From: Actinomycetospora callitridis
GTDB lineage: Bacteria; Actinomycetota; Actinomycetes; Mycobacteriales; Pseudonocardiaceae
Direction: 5' to 3'
Length of the DNA stretch: 64,000 nt
Assembly: GCF_028737265.1 (NCBI RefSeq)
Contig: NZ_JAQZAK010000003.1
Coordinates: 536,332 to 600,331, forward strand
A program made the position numbers and the translations under genes. Shown piece by piece: positions 41,230 to 50,827 of this stretch (the first letter of the stretch is position 1; each line of letters opens with the position of its first letter). Below the pieces are notes generated by a model that saw only the letters and a list, made by a program, of their open reading frames with translations, made no database searches and was not told where the DNA came from.

Positions 41230-42924
41230 ATGACCCCGCTGATCGCGCCGTCCCTGCAGGGATACCGCCGGGCCTGGGTCCGCCGGGACCTGATCGCGGG
41301 CGCGACGGTCTGGGCCGTCCTGGTGCCCGAGTGCCTGGCCTACGCGACGATCGCCGGCGTCCCACCGGTGGTCGGGCTCTACGCCGCCGTGCCGGCGCTG
41401 GTGCTCTACGCGCTGATCGGCAGCTCCCGGCACCTCGTGGTGGGACCGATGGCCGCCACCGCCGCGCTGTCCGCCGGCGTGATCGCGGACTTCGGCAGCA
41501 CGGGTCTCGACCCGGTCGCCCTGACGACGGCGCTGGCCGTCACCGTCGGGCTCGTCGCGATCGTCGCCGGGGCGTTCCGCCTGGGCTTCCTCGCGAGCTT
41601 CATCTCCGAGCCCGTGCTCAAGGGGTTCATCGTCGGGCTGGCGATGACGATCGCGGTGGGCCAGCTGCCGAAACTGTTCGGCATCGAGAAGGGCGAGGGC
41701 GACTTCTTCGCCCAGCTCTGGCACCTCGTGACCCACCTCGGCGACGCGGACCTGCTCAGCACCGCGGTGGGGCTCGGGACCCTGGCGCTGGTCCTCGCCC
41801 TGCGCCGGTGGCTCCCCCGCGTGCCCGGCTCCCTGGCCGCGGTGGCGCTGGCGATCGGCGCGGTCTGGACCTTCGGGCTCGACAGCGCGGGGGTCGACGT
41901 CGTCGGCCCGATCACCGCGGGCCTGCCGCCGTTCGGGCTGCCGTCGGTCCCCGTGTCCACCTACCTCCAGCTGGTCGGCGGTGCCCTCGGCGTCGCGCTC
42001 GTCGGGTTCGCCGAGGGCCTGGGGGCCGCCAAGACCTACGCGGCCCGGCACGGCTACGAGGTGGACGCGAACCGGGAGCTGCTCGGGCTCGGCGCCGCGA
42101 ACCTCGGGTCGGGGCTCGCCGCCGGGATGGTCGTCAACGGCAGCCTGTCGAAGACCGCGGTCAACGGCTCGGCCGGCGCCCGCACGGAGGCCTCCGGGCT
42201 CGTCGCCGCGGTGCTCACGGTGCTCACGCTGCTCTTCCTCACCGCGCTGTTCACCCGCCTGCCCGAGCCCGCCCTGGCCGCCATCGTCATCGCCGCGGTC
42301 GTCGAGCTGATCGACGTCGGCGCGCTCGTCGTGCTCTACCGGATGTGGACCCGGCGGCTCGGCGCGATCTACGGCCTCGCCGCCCGCGCCGACTTCGCCG
42401 CCGCGATCGCGGCCATGCTCGGGGTACTGGTCTTCGACACCCTCCCGGGTCTGTTCATCGGCATCGTCCTGTCACTGCTGCTCCTGCTCCACCGGGCGTC
42501 GCGGCCCCACGTCGCCGAGCTCGGGCGCGCCCCGACGGGCAACGACCTCTGGGTGGACCGCGAGCGCCACGAGGAGGCCACGACGGCCGACGGCGTGGTC
42601 GTCGTGCGGGTCGAGGGCGGCCTGTTCTTCGCCGACGCCGATCACGTGCGCGACGCGCTGCAGGCCCTCGCGCGACGGCCGGGGGTGCACGCCGTCGTCC
42701 TCGACGCGCGCTCGGTGCCGTTCGTCGACGTCACCGCCGCGCGGATGCTCGTCGGCCTCGTGGCATCACTGGAGACCACCGGGGTCGAGCTCGTCGTCGC
42801 CCGGGACATCGGGCAGGTCCGCGATGTCCTGCGGGAGACCGACGGGGCGCGGCCCCGGGTCTTCGGCGAGGTGGACGAGGCGGTCGCCGCGCTGGTGCTC
42901 GAGAAAGGAACCGACCATGGGTAG
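41230..42924 (+). CDS. SulP-family anion permease with STAS domain
   Basis: A 564-residue permease. The SulP signature is at the N-terminus (AGATVWAVLVPECLAYATIAGVPPVVGLYAA). Around 10-14 TM segments follow, with a conserved EGLGAAKTYAARHGYEVDANRELLGLGAANLGSGL motif (about residues 264-300). The C-terminal STAS domain (about 440-560) ends VDVTAARMLVGLVASLETTGVELVVA. SulP proteins carry sulfate, bicarbonate or other anions. The ATG at 41230 has no strong ribosome site. The next gene starts eight bases before its stop, so the two are coupled. Confidence 0.92.
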   Translation: MTPLIAPSLQGYRRAWVRRDLIAGATVWAVLVPECLAYATIAGVPPVVGLYAAVPALVLYALIGSSRHLVVGPMAATAALSAGVIADFGSTGLDPVALTTALAVTVGLVAIVAGAFRLGFLASFISEPVLKGFIVGLAMTIAVGQLPKLFGIEKGEGDFFAQLWHLVTHLGDADLLSTAVGLGTLALVLALRRWLPRVPGSLAAVALAIGAVWTFGLDSAGVDVVGPITAGLPPFGLPSVPVSTYLQLVGGALGVALVGFAEGLGAAKTYAARHGYEVDANRELLGLGAANLGSGLAAGMVVNGSLSKTAVNGSAGARTEASGLVAAVLTVLTLLFLTALFTRLPEPALAAIVIAAVVELIDVGALVVLYRMWTRRLGAIYGLAARADFAAAIAAMLGVLVFDTLPGLFIGIVLSLLLLLHRASRPHVAELGRAPTGNDLWVDRERHEEATTADGVVVVRVEGGLFFADADHVRDALQALARRPGVHAVVLDARSVPFVDVTAARMLVGLVASLETTGVELVVARDIGQVRDVLRETDGARPRVFGEVDEAVAALVLEKGTDHG

Positions 42925-43591
42925 CGCGATCGGCGCGGTCCTCCCGCTCGCCCTCGGGGTGGCCCTGAGCCCGATCCCGATCATCGCGGTCGTGCTGATG
43001 CTGGCGACGCCGCGCGGCGGGGTCAACGGATCGTCGTTCCTGCTCGGCTGGCTGGTCGGCCTCTCCGTGGTCGGCACGCTGGTCCTGGTCCTCTCCGGAG
43101 GATCCGACGGGAGCGACGGGAGCGGGCCGGCGACGTGGGTCGGCGTCGTGAGCCTCCTGCTCGGGGTGGCGCTGATCGTGCTCGCGGGTCTGCAGTGGCG
43201 CCGCCGTCCCCGCGGCGGGACCGTCGCGCTCCCCGGCTGGATGGCGAGCATCGACCGCTTCGGCCCCGTGAAGTCGGCGGGTCTGGGCCTCGCGCTCTCG
43301 GCGGCGAACCCGAAGAACCTGCTCATCACCGTGGGTGCTGCGGCGGCCATCGCCCAGGCCGGCGTCTCCGCGGGTGGGCAGGCCGTCGCCCTCGGGCTGT
43401 TCGTGCTGCTCGGGACCCTCGGGCCCGGCGTCCCGCTCGCGATCTACCTGGGCCTCGGTGCGCGGTCGCAGCGGATCCTGGAACGCCTGCGCGGCTGGAT
43501 GGCCGCCCACAACACCGCGATCATGTGCGTCCTGCTGGTGGTGATCGGGCTGAAGCTCCTCGGGGACGGCATCTCGGCCCTCGTCGGTTGA
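42917..43591 (+). CDS. GAP-family membrane protein (Sap-like)
   Basis: A 224-residue protein with six hydrophobic segments; the N-terminal MGSAIGAVLPLALGVALSPIPIIAVVLML pattern and SAANPKNLLI motif identify the GAP (Sap, sulfolipid-addressing) family. Members are thought to help export lipids such as sulfolipid-1 or peptidoglycolipids to the mycobacterial-type envelope. The ATG at 42917 has AAAGGAA upstream and overlaps the end of the SulP gene by 8 bp, so they form an operon. The tie between anion transport and lipid addressing is suggestive only. Confidence 0.88.
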   Translation: MGSAIGAVLPLALGVALSPIPIIAVVLMLATPRGGVNGSSFLLGWLVGLSVVGTLVLVLSGGSDGSDGSGPATWVGVVSLLLGVALIVLAGLQWRRRPRGGTVALPGWMASIDRFGPVKSAGLGLALSAANPKNLLITVGAAAAIAQAGVSAGGQAVALGLFVLLGTLGPGVPLAIYLGLGARSQRILERLRGWMAAHNTAIMCVLLVVIGLKLLGDGISALVG

Positions 43592-43778
43592 GTCACCGAC
43601 GGGCTCGCAGACGGACGGCGGGCACCGTTCGGGTGTCACCAGGACGGGTGAATTGGGCGCGGCACACGTGGCAATCCGGCGAATCCGACCTGATCAGTCG
43701 GCAGGCGGGGATCCACTCGCCCCTCCGGCGCGCTAGAACAGCCCGGACGACCGCAGCAGATCGGTCGCGGGGGGTGGC

Positions 43779-46421
43779 ATGCGGCGAGCGAAGATCACCG
43801 TGCCGCTCCGGCCGCCCGGCTTCGTGGAACGTCCGTCCGTGCGGGCCACCCTGGACGCCCAGAGCGGGCCCCGCGAGCGCGGGCGCGTCGTCCTCGTCAG
43901 CGCGCCGGCCGGGTACGGCAAGACGGCCGCGGTCACCGACTGGGTCCGGGCCGACCCCGACGTCGCGGCGGCGTGGGTGGGGCTCGACGCCGGCGACCGC
44001 GAGGAGCACCGGTGGTGGGCCTCCGTGCTCGCCGCCCTGACGGCCTGCCCGGCCGTCGCCGAGGACAGCGCGCTGCACCGGGTCGCGCCCTCGTGGAGCG
44101 ACGACGCCGCGCGCGGCGAGACCGTCTCCGACATCCTCGAGGCGCTCGACGGCCTGACCGTGCCGGTCCGGCTGGTCCTCGACGACCTCCAGACGATCGC
44201 GGACCACGGCGCCCTGACCGGCCTGCAGGAGCTCCTGCGCCATCCGCTCCCGATGCTGACCATCGTGCTGTGCAGCCGGTACGACCCGCCCGTGGGGATC
44301 GACCGGCTGCGGCTCGACGACCGGTTCGGGCAGGTGCGGGCCGACCAGCTCGCGTTCACCGAGCCCCAGGCGGCGGAGCTGTTCCGGCGCGAGGGGCTCG
44401 CGCTCGACGACGACCAGACCGCGACGCTCGTCGCGCGCACCGAGGGCTGGGTCGCCGCGCTGCGTCTGGCCAGCCTGTCCCTGCACCGCCGGGACGACCC
44501 GGCCGCCTTCGTCCGCGAGTTCGCCGGCGACGACCGGTCGGTGGCCGACTACCTCGTCGGCGAGGTCCTGGCCCACCTCGGCGAGCGCGAGCACGCGGTC
44601 CTCGCCGCCGCGACGGTCACCTCGCCGATGCACCTCGACCTCGCCGTCGCCCTCACCGGCTACGACGACGCCGGCGACCTCCTCGACGGGCTCGCGACGA
44701 GCACCGCGATGGTGATCGCCACCGATCGGCGCCGCGAGTACTACCGCGTGCACGAGCTGCTGAGGTCCCACACGCTCGCCCGGCTGCGGCGCGGGCAGCC
44801 CGACCACCTCCGCGGGCTCTACCGGCGGGCGGCCGCGTGGCACGACGACCGCGGCGACCACGTCGAGGCCCTCCGGTGCGCGGGCCTCGCGGGCGACGTC
44901 GACACCACCGAGGTCCTGCTCCGGGCCCGCGCCGTCGAGCTCCTCGGACGCGGGGAGTTCGACGCCCTCGCGCAGTCCGAACGGATGATCGCCGGGTCCG
45001 GAGCGGATCCGCGGGTCCGACTCGTCCTGGGGCTGGCGGCCCTCGAGAACGGGGACCTCGGGCGCGCGGACGAGCTCGTCTCCGCCGCCGAGGCCGAGCT
45101 GACCGACCGCGAGGGCGACGACGTCACCGTCTTCCGGCGCATCGTCGCCCTGCGGGCGTCGCTCGCGCGCGGACGGATCGAGGACGTCGCGGCCGCCGCC
45201 CACGCGATCCGGACGCAGGCCGTGACGGGGACCCCCCTGCGGGCCCTCGCGCTCGCGGCCCGGGCCAGCGGGCTCGTGTACGCCGCGCCCGAGCAGGCGC
45301 ACCGCGATGCGACCGAGGCCCTCACCCTCGCGGAGCGGCACGGGTGGCCGTACCTCGCCGTCCAGGCCCGGAGCACGCTGGGTGTCGCCCGACTCCTCGG
45401 GAGCGACGAGACCGGATCCCTCGAGCACGCCCGCGCCGTGATCTCGCGCGCGACGAGCCGGGAGTGGCCCCGGAGTCCCGGGCACCAGCGCGCACGCGTG
45501 GTGGTGGCCGCGGCCGAGCTCCTCGGCGGCCGCCCGGACGCCGCCCTGCGCCACCTGTCGTCCGGCGAGGTCGCCGCGGACCACACCCATCCGCAGGTCA
45601 CGACCGCGATCGAGGTCCTGCGCGCCGCGGTGGACCACGACACGGGCCGGCCACTGGCCGGCTGGCAGCGTCTCCGCAGCATCCGGCGGGCGGCCTCCGA
45701 CCTGACCCTGACCGACCCGCAGGTCGCGCTCGCCGCGAACCTCGAGCAGCACGCGGCCCTCGGGTTGGGCCGGGCCCGGGAGGCGGCCGAGGTGACGCGC
45801 GCCGCCGCATCGCAGCTCGCGGGCTCGGTGGAAGGGGCGCTCCTGCACGCGCGCCTCCAGTGGAGCACCGCCGGCGACCCCGGGGCCCGGACGCTGCTCG
45901 TCCCGGTCTTCGCCCGGCGGCTCCGCCTCCTGACCGGGCTCGGCCTCGTCGACGCACTCCTGCTCGACGCCGAGATCGCCGCCACGCTCGACGAGCACGC
46001 CTCCGTCCACGAGCAGCTATGCCGCGCCCTGCGTCTCGCCGCCCGGTTCGACCTCCGGCGCCCCTTCGCCACGCTCCCCGAGCCGCTCCGAGCGCACCTC
46101 GCCGGCCACCACGGCGCGTTCGGCGCCCTGGACGCCCTCGTCGACGAGATCCTCGCGCGCGGCCCGTCCGACGTCGAGGCGGTCCGGGACCCCCTCACCG
46201 ACCGCGAGCGCACCGTGCTGGCCTTCCTCCCGAGCCAGCGCTCGTCGGTCGAGATCGCCCAGGACCTCGCCGTCTCCCTGAACACGATCAAGACCCACCA
46301 GCGCGCGATCTACCACAAGCTCGGCGTTGGGAGCCGCCGCGAGGCCGTCGCCCGCGCCCGCCACGTCGGGCTCATCGATCCGCCGCAGGCTCCCGGCGCT
46401 CCGGCACACCGCACGACGTGA
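43779..46421 (+). CDS. LAL-type LuxR regulator (MalT-like ATPase)
   Basis: An 880-residue regulator with the Walker A motif SAPAGYGKTAAV (about residue 41) and Walker B-like LVLDDLQTI. A long helical TPR-like middle carries AASQLAGSVEGALLHARL. The C-terminal LuxR HTH is at about 805-870 (LTDRERTVLAFLPSQRSSVEIAQDLAVSLNTIKTHQRAIYHKLGVGSRREAV). MalT-like LALs use an ATPase switch to activate catabolic genes when a ligand is bound. It stands alone between GAP and MFS genes and its targets cannot be seen here. Confidence 0.93.
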   Translation: MRRAKITVPLRPPGFVERPSVRATLDAQSGPRERGRVVLVSAPAGYGKTAAVTDWVRADPDVAAAWVGLDAGDREEHRWWASVLAALTACPAVAEDSALHRVAPSWSDDAARGETVSDILEALDGLTVPVRLVLDDLQTIADHGALTGLQELLRHPLPMLTIVLCSRYDPPVGIDRLRLDDRFGQVRADQLAFTEPQAAELFRREGLALDDDQTATLVARTEGWVAALRLASLSLHRRDDPAAFVREFAGDDRSVADYLVGEVLAHLGEREHAVLAAATVTSPMHLDLAVALTGYDDAGDLLDGLATSTAMVIATDRRREYYRVHELLRSHTLARLRRGQPDHLRGLYRRAAAWHDDRGDHVEALRCAGLAGDVDTTEVLLRARAVELLGRGEFDALAQSERMIAGSGADPRVRLVLGLAALENGDLGRADELVSAAEAELTDREGDDVTVFRRIVALRASLARGRIEDVAAAAHAIRTQAVTGTPLRALALAARASGLVYAAPEQAHRDATEALTLAERHGWPYLAVQARSTLGVARLLGSDETGSLEHARAVISRATSREWPRSPGHQRARVVVAAAELLGGRPDAALRHLSSGEVAADHTHPQVTTAIEVLRAAVDHDTGRPLAGWQRLRSIRRAASDLTLTDPQVALAANLEQHAALGLGRAREAAEVTRAAASQLAGSVEGALLHARLQWSTAGDPGARTLLVPVFARRLRLLTGLGLVDALLLDAEIAATLDEHASVHEQLCRALRLAARFDLRRPFATLPEPLRAHLAGHHGAFGALDALVDEILARGPSDVEAVRDPLTDRERTVLAFLPSQRSSVEIAQDLAVSLNTIKTHQRAIYHKLGVGSRREAVARARHVGLIDPPQAPGAPAHRTT

Positions 46422-46474
46422 CGCTTCTCCCCGGCGGTTGACTCCCGGGGTGGGGGTCGCGAACATCCCCCGCC

Positions 46475-46549
46475 ATGGGTGAACGCAGGGTGCTGACGTG
46501 GCGACTCCACGTCGACCTCATGCGCGTCGCCAGCTCCGGCTGTCGCTGA
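46475..46549 (+). CDS. Cysteine-type leader peptide upstream of MFS/monooxygenase operon
   Basis: A 24-codon frame from ATG 46475 to TGA 46549, ending RLHVDLMRVASSGCR. This closely resembles the leader peptides annotated ahead of sulfur-assimilation and flavin-monooxygenase genes in actinobacteria (form ...RLHVDLxRxAS..CR). A shorter start at GTG 46490 is equally possible. The single Cys codon near the end is where a ribosome would pause when Cys-tRNA is scarce. The frame ends 62 bp before the MFS start. The attenuation role is inferred from peptide form and context. Confidence 0.65.
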   Translation: MGERRVLTWRLHVDLMRVASSGCR

Positions 46550-46611
46550 CACACGAGCCCGGCGCCGGGCTCACGACGCCTCCCCGTCCCTCCCCCGTCC
46601 CGGGAGTCCGT

Positions 46612-47919
46612 GTGTCCACGACCGCCAGCCCGCTGCCGACCACGTCGGCCCACACCCCGCGCCGCGTCGCCCTCGCGAGCGCCATCGGCACCACGATCGA
46701 GTGGTACGACTTCTACCTCTACGCCACGGCCACGGCCCTGGTGTTCAACCAGCTGTTCTTCCCGTCGATCAGCCCGACGGCCGGCACGCTGGCGGCGTTC
46801 GCGACCTACGCGGCGGGCTTCGGCGCCCGCCCGATCGGCGCGGTGATCTCGGGTCACCTCGGCGACCGGCTCGGACGCAAGGCCGTGCTCATCGCGGCGC
46901 TGGTGACGATGGGCGTCGCCACCACGGCGATCGGGCTGCTGCCCACCTACGCCACGATCGGCGTCTGGGCCCCGGCGCTGCTGGTGGTCCTGCGGATCGT
47001 CCAGGGCCTCGCGGTCGGCGGCGAGTGGGCGGGTGCGGCGATCCTCGCCGTCGAGCACGCCCCGCAGCGGCGCCGCGGGTTCTTCGGCAGCTTCACCCAG
47101 CTCGGGTCGCCGGCCGGGATGCTGCTCGCCACCGGCTCACTGTTCGGGGTCCGCGTCATCGCCGGCGACGAGGCGTTCCTGGCCTGGGCGTGGCGCCTGC
47201 CCTTCGTCGCGAGCATCGTGCTGGTCGGCGTCGGGCTGTTCATCCGCCTGCGCATCCAGGACGCCCCCGAGTTCCGGGCCCTGCGCGAGCGCGGCGACGT
47301 CGCCCGCCTCCCGGTCGTCGAGGTGCTGCGGGCCGCCCCGCGCAACGTCGTCCTCACCACGGGGCTGCGGCTCTCGCAGATCGCCCTGTTCGTCCTGCTC
47401 ACGACCTACGGCCTGACCTACATCGCCGGCGAGCTGGGCAAGGCCAGCAGCGCGGGCCTGCTCGCGGTGGTCATCACCTCCGCGCTGGGACTCGCCACGA
47501 CCCCGCTGTGGGCGATCCTCTCCGACCGCATCGGTCGGCGGACGCCCTACCTCGTCGGCTCGATCGGCGGCACGATCACGCTGGCGCTGTTCTTCCTCGC
47601 GGTCGGCACGGGCTCGACGACGTTGATCGTCCTGGCGATGGTGCTCGGCATCAACGTCACCCACGACGCGATGTACGGGCCGCAGGCGGCGTGGTTCGCC
47701 GAGCTGTTCTCGACGCGCCTGCGCTACAGCGGCGCGTCGCTGGGCTACGGCATCGGGTCCGTGGTCGCGGGCGGGTTCGCGCCGCTGGTGGCCGCCGCCC
47801 TCGTCGCCGCGACGGGCTCGTTCTGGCTGGTCGTGGCGTTCCTCGCCGTGCTGTCGGTGCTCACCACGGGCGCCGCCCTGCTGGCGCGGGAGACTGCGCT
47901 CGAGCCGCTCGCACCCTAG
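46612..47919 (+). CDS. MHS-family major facilitator transporter
   Basis: A 435-residue MFS carrier of the metabolite:H+ symporter type: ASAIGTTIEWYDFYLYATATALVFNQLFFP at TM1, then GYPRR-type loop GHLGDRLGRKAVL, QGLAVGGEWAGAAILAVEHAP, and twelve TM segments. Substrates of the family are small organic anions such as dicarboxylates or betaines. The GTG at 46612 has GGGAG five bases upstream. It is first in a two-gene operon with an LLM monooxygenase, behind a cysteine-type leader peptide, so it probably imports an organosulfur source (inference). Confidence 0.9.
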   Translation: MSTTASPLPTTSAHTPRRVALASAIGTTIEWYDFYLYATATALVFNQLFFPSISPTAGTLAAFATYAAGFGARPIGAVISGHLGDRLGRKAVLIAALVTMGVATTAIGLLPTYATIGVWAPALLVVLRIVQGLAVGGEWAGAAILAVEHAPQRRRGFFGSFTQLGSPAGMLLATGSLFGVRVIAGDEAFLAWAWRLPFVASIVLVGVGLFIRLRIQDAPEFRALRERGDVARLPVVEVLRAAPRNVVLTTGLRLSQIALFVLLTTYGLTYIAGELGKASSAGLLAVVITSALGLATTPLWAILSDRIGRRTPYLVGSIGGTITLALFFLAVGTGSTTLIVLAMVLGINVTHDAMYGPQAAWFAELFSTRLRYSGASLGYGIGSVVAGGFAPLVAAALVAATGSFWLVVAFLAVLSVLTTGAALLARETALEPLAP

Positions 47920-47926
47920 GAGGCAC

Positions 47927-49288
47927 GTGTCCCGCCGCATCCACCTCAACGCGTTCGCCATGAACTGCGCCGGCCACCAGTCGGCGGGGCTGTGGCGCCA
48001 CCCGCGCGACGAGGGGTTCCGCTACACCGACGTCGAGCACTGGGTGGACCTCGCCCGGGTGCTGGAGGACGCCGGGTTCGACGCGCTGTTCCTGGCCGAC
48101 GTGCTGGGGATCTACGACGTCTACGGCGGCTCGCGGGACGGCGCGCTGCGCGCCGGCACCCAGGTCCCGCTCGGCGACCCGATGCTGCCCGTCCCGGCGA
48201 TGGCCGCGGCGACGTCGCGGCTGGGGTTCGGCATCACGGTCTCGGTGAGCTACGAGCACCCCTACGCCCTGGCCCGCCGCTTCACGACGCTCGACCACCT
48301 CACGAAGGGACGGGTGGCCTGGAACGTCGTCACCGGCTACCTGGCGAGCGCGGCGGCGAACCTCGGCCTGGGCGAGCAGCTCGCCCACGACCAGCGCTAC
48401 GAGATGGCCGAGGAGTACCTCGAGGTCTGCTACAAGCTCTGGGAGGGCTCCTGGGAGGACGACGCCGTCGTGCGCGACGCCGAGCGCGGCGTCTACACCG
48501 ACCCGGCGAAGGTCCACGACATCGGTCACCACGGCACGTGGTTCGACGTGCCGGGCCCGTTCCTCTGCGAGCCGTCGGCCCAGCGCACCCCGGCGATCTT
48601 CCAGGCCGGGGCGTCGCCGCGGGGCCTGGCGTTCGCCGGGCGGCACGCCGAGGCGGTGTTCGTCTCGGGGCCGTCGACGACGGTGGTCGCGAAGTCGGTG
48701 GCCGGTATCCGCGCCGCGGCGGCGGAGGCCGGGCGCGACCCGGAGTCGGTGACGGTGTTCGTGCAGCTCGCGCCGGTGGTGGCCGAGACCTCGGAGGAGG
48801 CGCGGGCGCAGTACGAGGAGTACCTCGCGGTGGCGTCGACCGAGGGCGCCCTCGCGCTCTTCGGCGGCTGGACGGGCCTGGACCTCTCCGGCGTCGACCC
48901 GCACGAGCCCCTGCGCCACGTCGAGACCGACGCGGGCCGCTCCGCGCTCGCCTCGTTCACCACCGACGACCCCGACCGGGAGTGGACCCTGGCCGAGGTC
49001 ACGGCGCACCTCGCCGTCGGGGGCCGCGGTCCGGTGGCGGTGGGCTCGCCGGGCGAGGTCGCCGACGAGATGGAGCGCTGGGTCGACGAGACCGGCGCCG
49101 ACGGCTTCAACCTCGCCTACGCGGTCACGCCGGGCACGTTCGTGGACGTCGCGGAGCTGGTCGTGCCCGAGCTGCGGCGCCGGGGGCGGATGCCCGCCAC
49201 CCCGGCGGCCGGGACGCTGCGCGAGGTCCTCGGCGGCCCGGGCCCCCGCGTTGCGGACTCCCATCCGGCGGCTGCGTACCGGCGCTGA
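47927..49288 (+). CDS. LLM-class flavin monooxygenase (NtaA/SnaA/DszA type)
   Basis: A 453-residue FMN-dependent monooxygenase. MSRRIHLNAFAMNCAGHQSAGLWRHPRD is the family N-terminus; other motifs are SYEHPYALARRFTTLDHLTKGRVAWNVVTGY and QAGASPRGLAFAGRHAEAVFV. This group oxidises small molecules with reduced FMN supplied by a partner reductase, and includes enzymes of dibenzothiophene sulfone, nitrilotriacetate and organosulfur breakdown. The GTG start is preceded by TAGGAGG four bases away. It lies 8 bp after the MFS stop. The leader peptide upstream supports sulfur scavenging. No reductase gene is adjacent. Confidence 0.92.
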   Translation: MSRRIHLNAFAMNCAGHQSAGLWRHPRDEGFRYTDVEHWVDLARVLEDAGFDALFLADVLGIYDVYGGSRDGALRAGTQVPLGDPMLPVPAMAAATSRLGFGITVSVSYEHPYALARRFTTLDHLTKGRVAWNVVTGYLASAAANLGLGEQLAHDQRYEMAEEYLEVCYKLWEGSWEDDAVVRDAERGVYTDPAKVHDIGHHGTWFDVPGPFLCEPSAQRTPAIFQAGASPRGLAFAGRHAEAVFVSGPSTTVVAKSVAGIRAAAAEAGRDPESVTVFVQLAPVVAETSEEARAQYEEYLAVASTEGALALFGGWTGLDLSGVDPHEPLRHVETDAGRSALASFTTDDPDREWTLAEVTAHLAVGGRGPVAVGSPGEVADEMERWVDETGADGFNLAYAVTPGTFVDVAELVVPELRRRGRMPATPAAGTLREVLGGPGPRVADSHPAAAYRR

Positions 49289-49402
49289 TCCACAGGGAGC
49301 AACGCCGCGCCGGGAGGTCGCCTCGGGCGACGGGACGGGCCGGCGCCTGGAATGATTGTGCGCGACCGTCGTGGGTAGTCGATCACGTCGGGCGGGCACA
49401 GA

Positions 49403-49424
49403 GCCGTCGTCAGGCCGTCGTCAG
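49403..49424. repeat. Tandem 11-bp repeat
   Basis: GCCGTCGTCAG occurs twice head to tail (49403-49413, 49414-49424) just ahead of the phosphatase gene. Probably slippage. Confidence 0.5.
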
Positions 49425-49437
49425 GGAGGTGGACCCG

Positions 49438-50826
49438 GTGAGTGGTGACCTCGGAGAGCACCGATCTCCGGTCCCGACCCCGCCGCCCGGCCCCGCGGAG
49501 CCGTTCGACCGTCTGACCGAGCTGGCCTGCGACGTCGCGGCCGCCCCGATCGCCCTCGTGAGCCGGCTCGGGGACGACGGCGTCCGGGTGTGGCACGCGG
49601 CCCCCGGCGCGGATGCGATCGACCGGGAGGTGCCGGTCGCCGAGACCCTCTGCCGTCTCGTCGCCGACGCGCAGCGCCCCGTCCTCGTCCCCGACGCCGA
49701 CAGTGCCTCCCGCGACGGGGAGTCCGGCGCCGTGCTCGCCGTCGGCATCCGCGCGTGGGCGGGGTTCCCGATCCGCGACACCGACGGCGCCGTGCTCGGC
49801 TCGCTCACGGTGGTCGACACCCACGCGCGGCCCTGGACCGAGGAGCAGGTCCGCCGGCTCGCCGGGATCGCCCGGGCGGCCGGGGACGAGATGGCCCTGC
49901 GCGCCGATCTCGACGTCTCGCAGCGCTCGGCCGACGAGCTCGCCCATCGGCTGCTGGTCTCCGACCGCGCCGCCCGCGCCTCCGACCGGGACGCCCGCCG
50001 GGCCTACGACCGCGCCGAGCGCGCCGACGCCCTCGCCAACGCCGCCCGCCGGCAGGCGGGTGCCGCGGTCGAGCTCGCCGAGACGCTGCAGCAGTCCCTG
50101 ACGCCCCAGCACCCCCCGCGCGTCCCCGGCATGGAGATCGCCGCGCGGCACCGCGGCCCCACCGACGGCCACTCGTACAGCGGCGAGGTCCTCGGCGACT
50201 TCTACGACGTCTTCGCCACGCCCACGGGCTGGGGCGTCGTCGTCGGCGACGTCTGCGGGCACGGCGCCGACGCCGCGCGCACCACGGCGCTGGCCCGCTC
50301 CACGGCCCGGGCCCTCGGGCACAGCGAGCCCGACCCGGCCCTCGTGCTCACGGCCGTCAACGGTGTCCTGCACGACTGGTTCGACACCGCGCGCAGCTTC
50401 GTCACCGCCGTCTACGCCCAGATCACCGACCACGACGCCCCCGAACCCGCCGGCCTGACCATCCAGATCGCCGCCGCCGGGCACCCGCCGGGGGTCGTCT
50501 GGCACCCCGACGGTGCGGTCACCGAGCTCGACGGCGGGGGGCGCGTGCTCGGCATCCGCGCCGAGGCCGACGTCGCCAGTCAGACGATCACGCTGCCGCC
50601 GGGCGCGGCGCTCGTGCTCCACACCGACGGGGTCACCGAGGCCCGCGCGACGGGCAGGCGGGAGCAGTTCGGGGAGGACCGGCTGCGTCAGGCCCTCGAG
50701 GCGCTGCCGGCCGGCGCCCACGCCGACGCCGTCGCGGACGCCGTCCTGGCGGCCGTCGACGTGCACACCGACGGGCACCGCGACGACGACACGCTCCTGC
50801 TCGTCGTCCGCTCCCCCGGCGCCTGA
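49438..50826 (+). CDS. GAF-SpoIIE PP2C-type phosphatase
   Basis: A 462-residue regulator. The GAF domain (about 20-165) is ITELACDVAAAPIALVSRLGDD-like (here LTELACDVAAAPIALVS). A coiled linker (about 175-220) has DARRAYDRAERADAL. The PP2C-SpoIIE phosphatase domain follows (about 240-460): GEVLGDFYDVF, GWGVVVGDVCGHGADAA, LHTDGVTEAR and the C-terminal HRDDDTLLLV. Asp residues of the metal centre are present. It probably dephosphorylates anti-anti-sigma factors in response to a bound ligand. The GTG start at 49438 has GGGAGG eight bases upstream. It is convergent with the isochorismatase gene. Confidence 0.9.
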   Translation: MSGDLGEHRSPVPTPPPGPAEPFDRLTELACDVAAAPIALVSRLGDDGVRVWHAAPGADAIDREVPVAETLCRLVADAQRPVLVPDADSASRDGESGAVLAVGIRAWAGFPIRDTDGAVLGSLTVVDTHARPWTEEQVRRLAGIARAAGDEMALRADLDVSQRSADELAHRLLVSDRAARASDRDARRAYDRAERADALANAARRQAGAAVELAETLQQSLTPQHPPRVPGMEIAARHRGPTDGHSYSGEVLGDFYDVFATPTGWGVVVGDVCGHGADAARTTALARSTARALGHSEPDPALVLTAVNGVLHDWFDTARSFVTAVYAQITDHDAPEPAGLTIQIAAAGHPPGVVWHPDGAVTELDGGGRVLGIRAEADVASQTITLPPGAALVLHTDGVTEARATGRREQFGEDRLRQALEALPAGAHADAVADAVLAAVDVHTDGHRDDDTLLLVVRSPGA

Positions 50827-50827
50827 T

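Noticed and set aside
46498..46611. Upstream start for the MFS transporter at GTG 46498
   Set aside because: It would overlap the leader peptide and adds an Arg/Pro-rich stretch without homology to MHS transporters. The GTG at 46612 has a better ribosome site.
49403..49424. Tandem 11-bp repeat as a regulatory element
   Set aside because: Only two copies, probably replication slippage in GC-rich DNA. Recorded as a repeat only.
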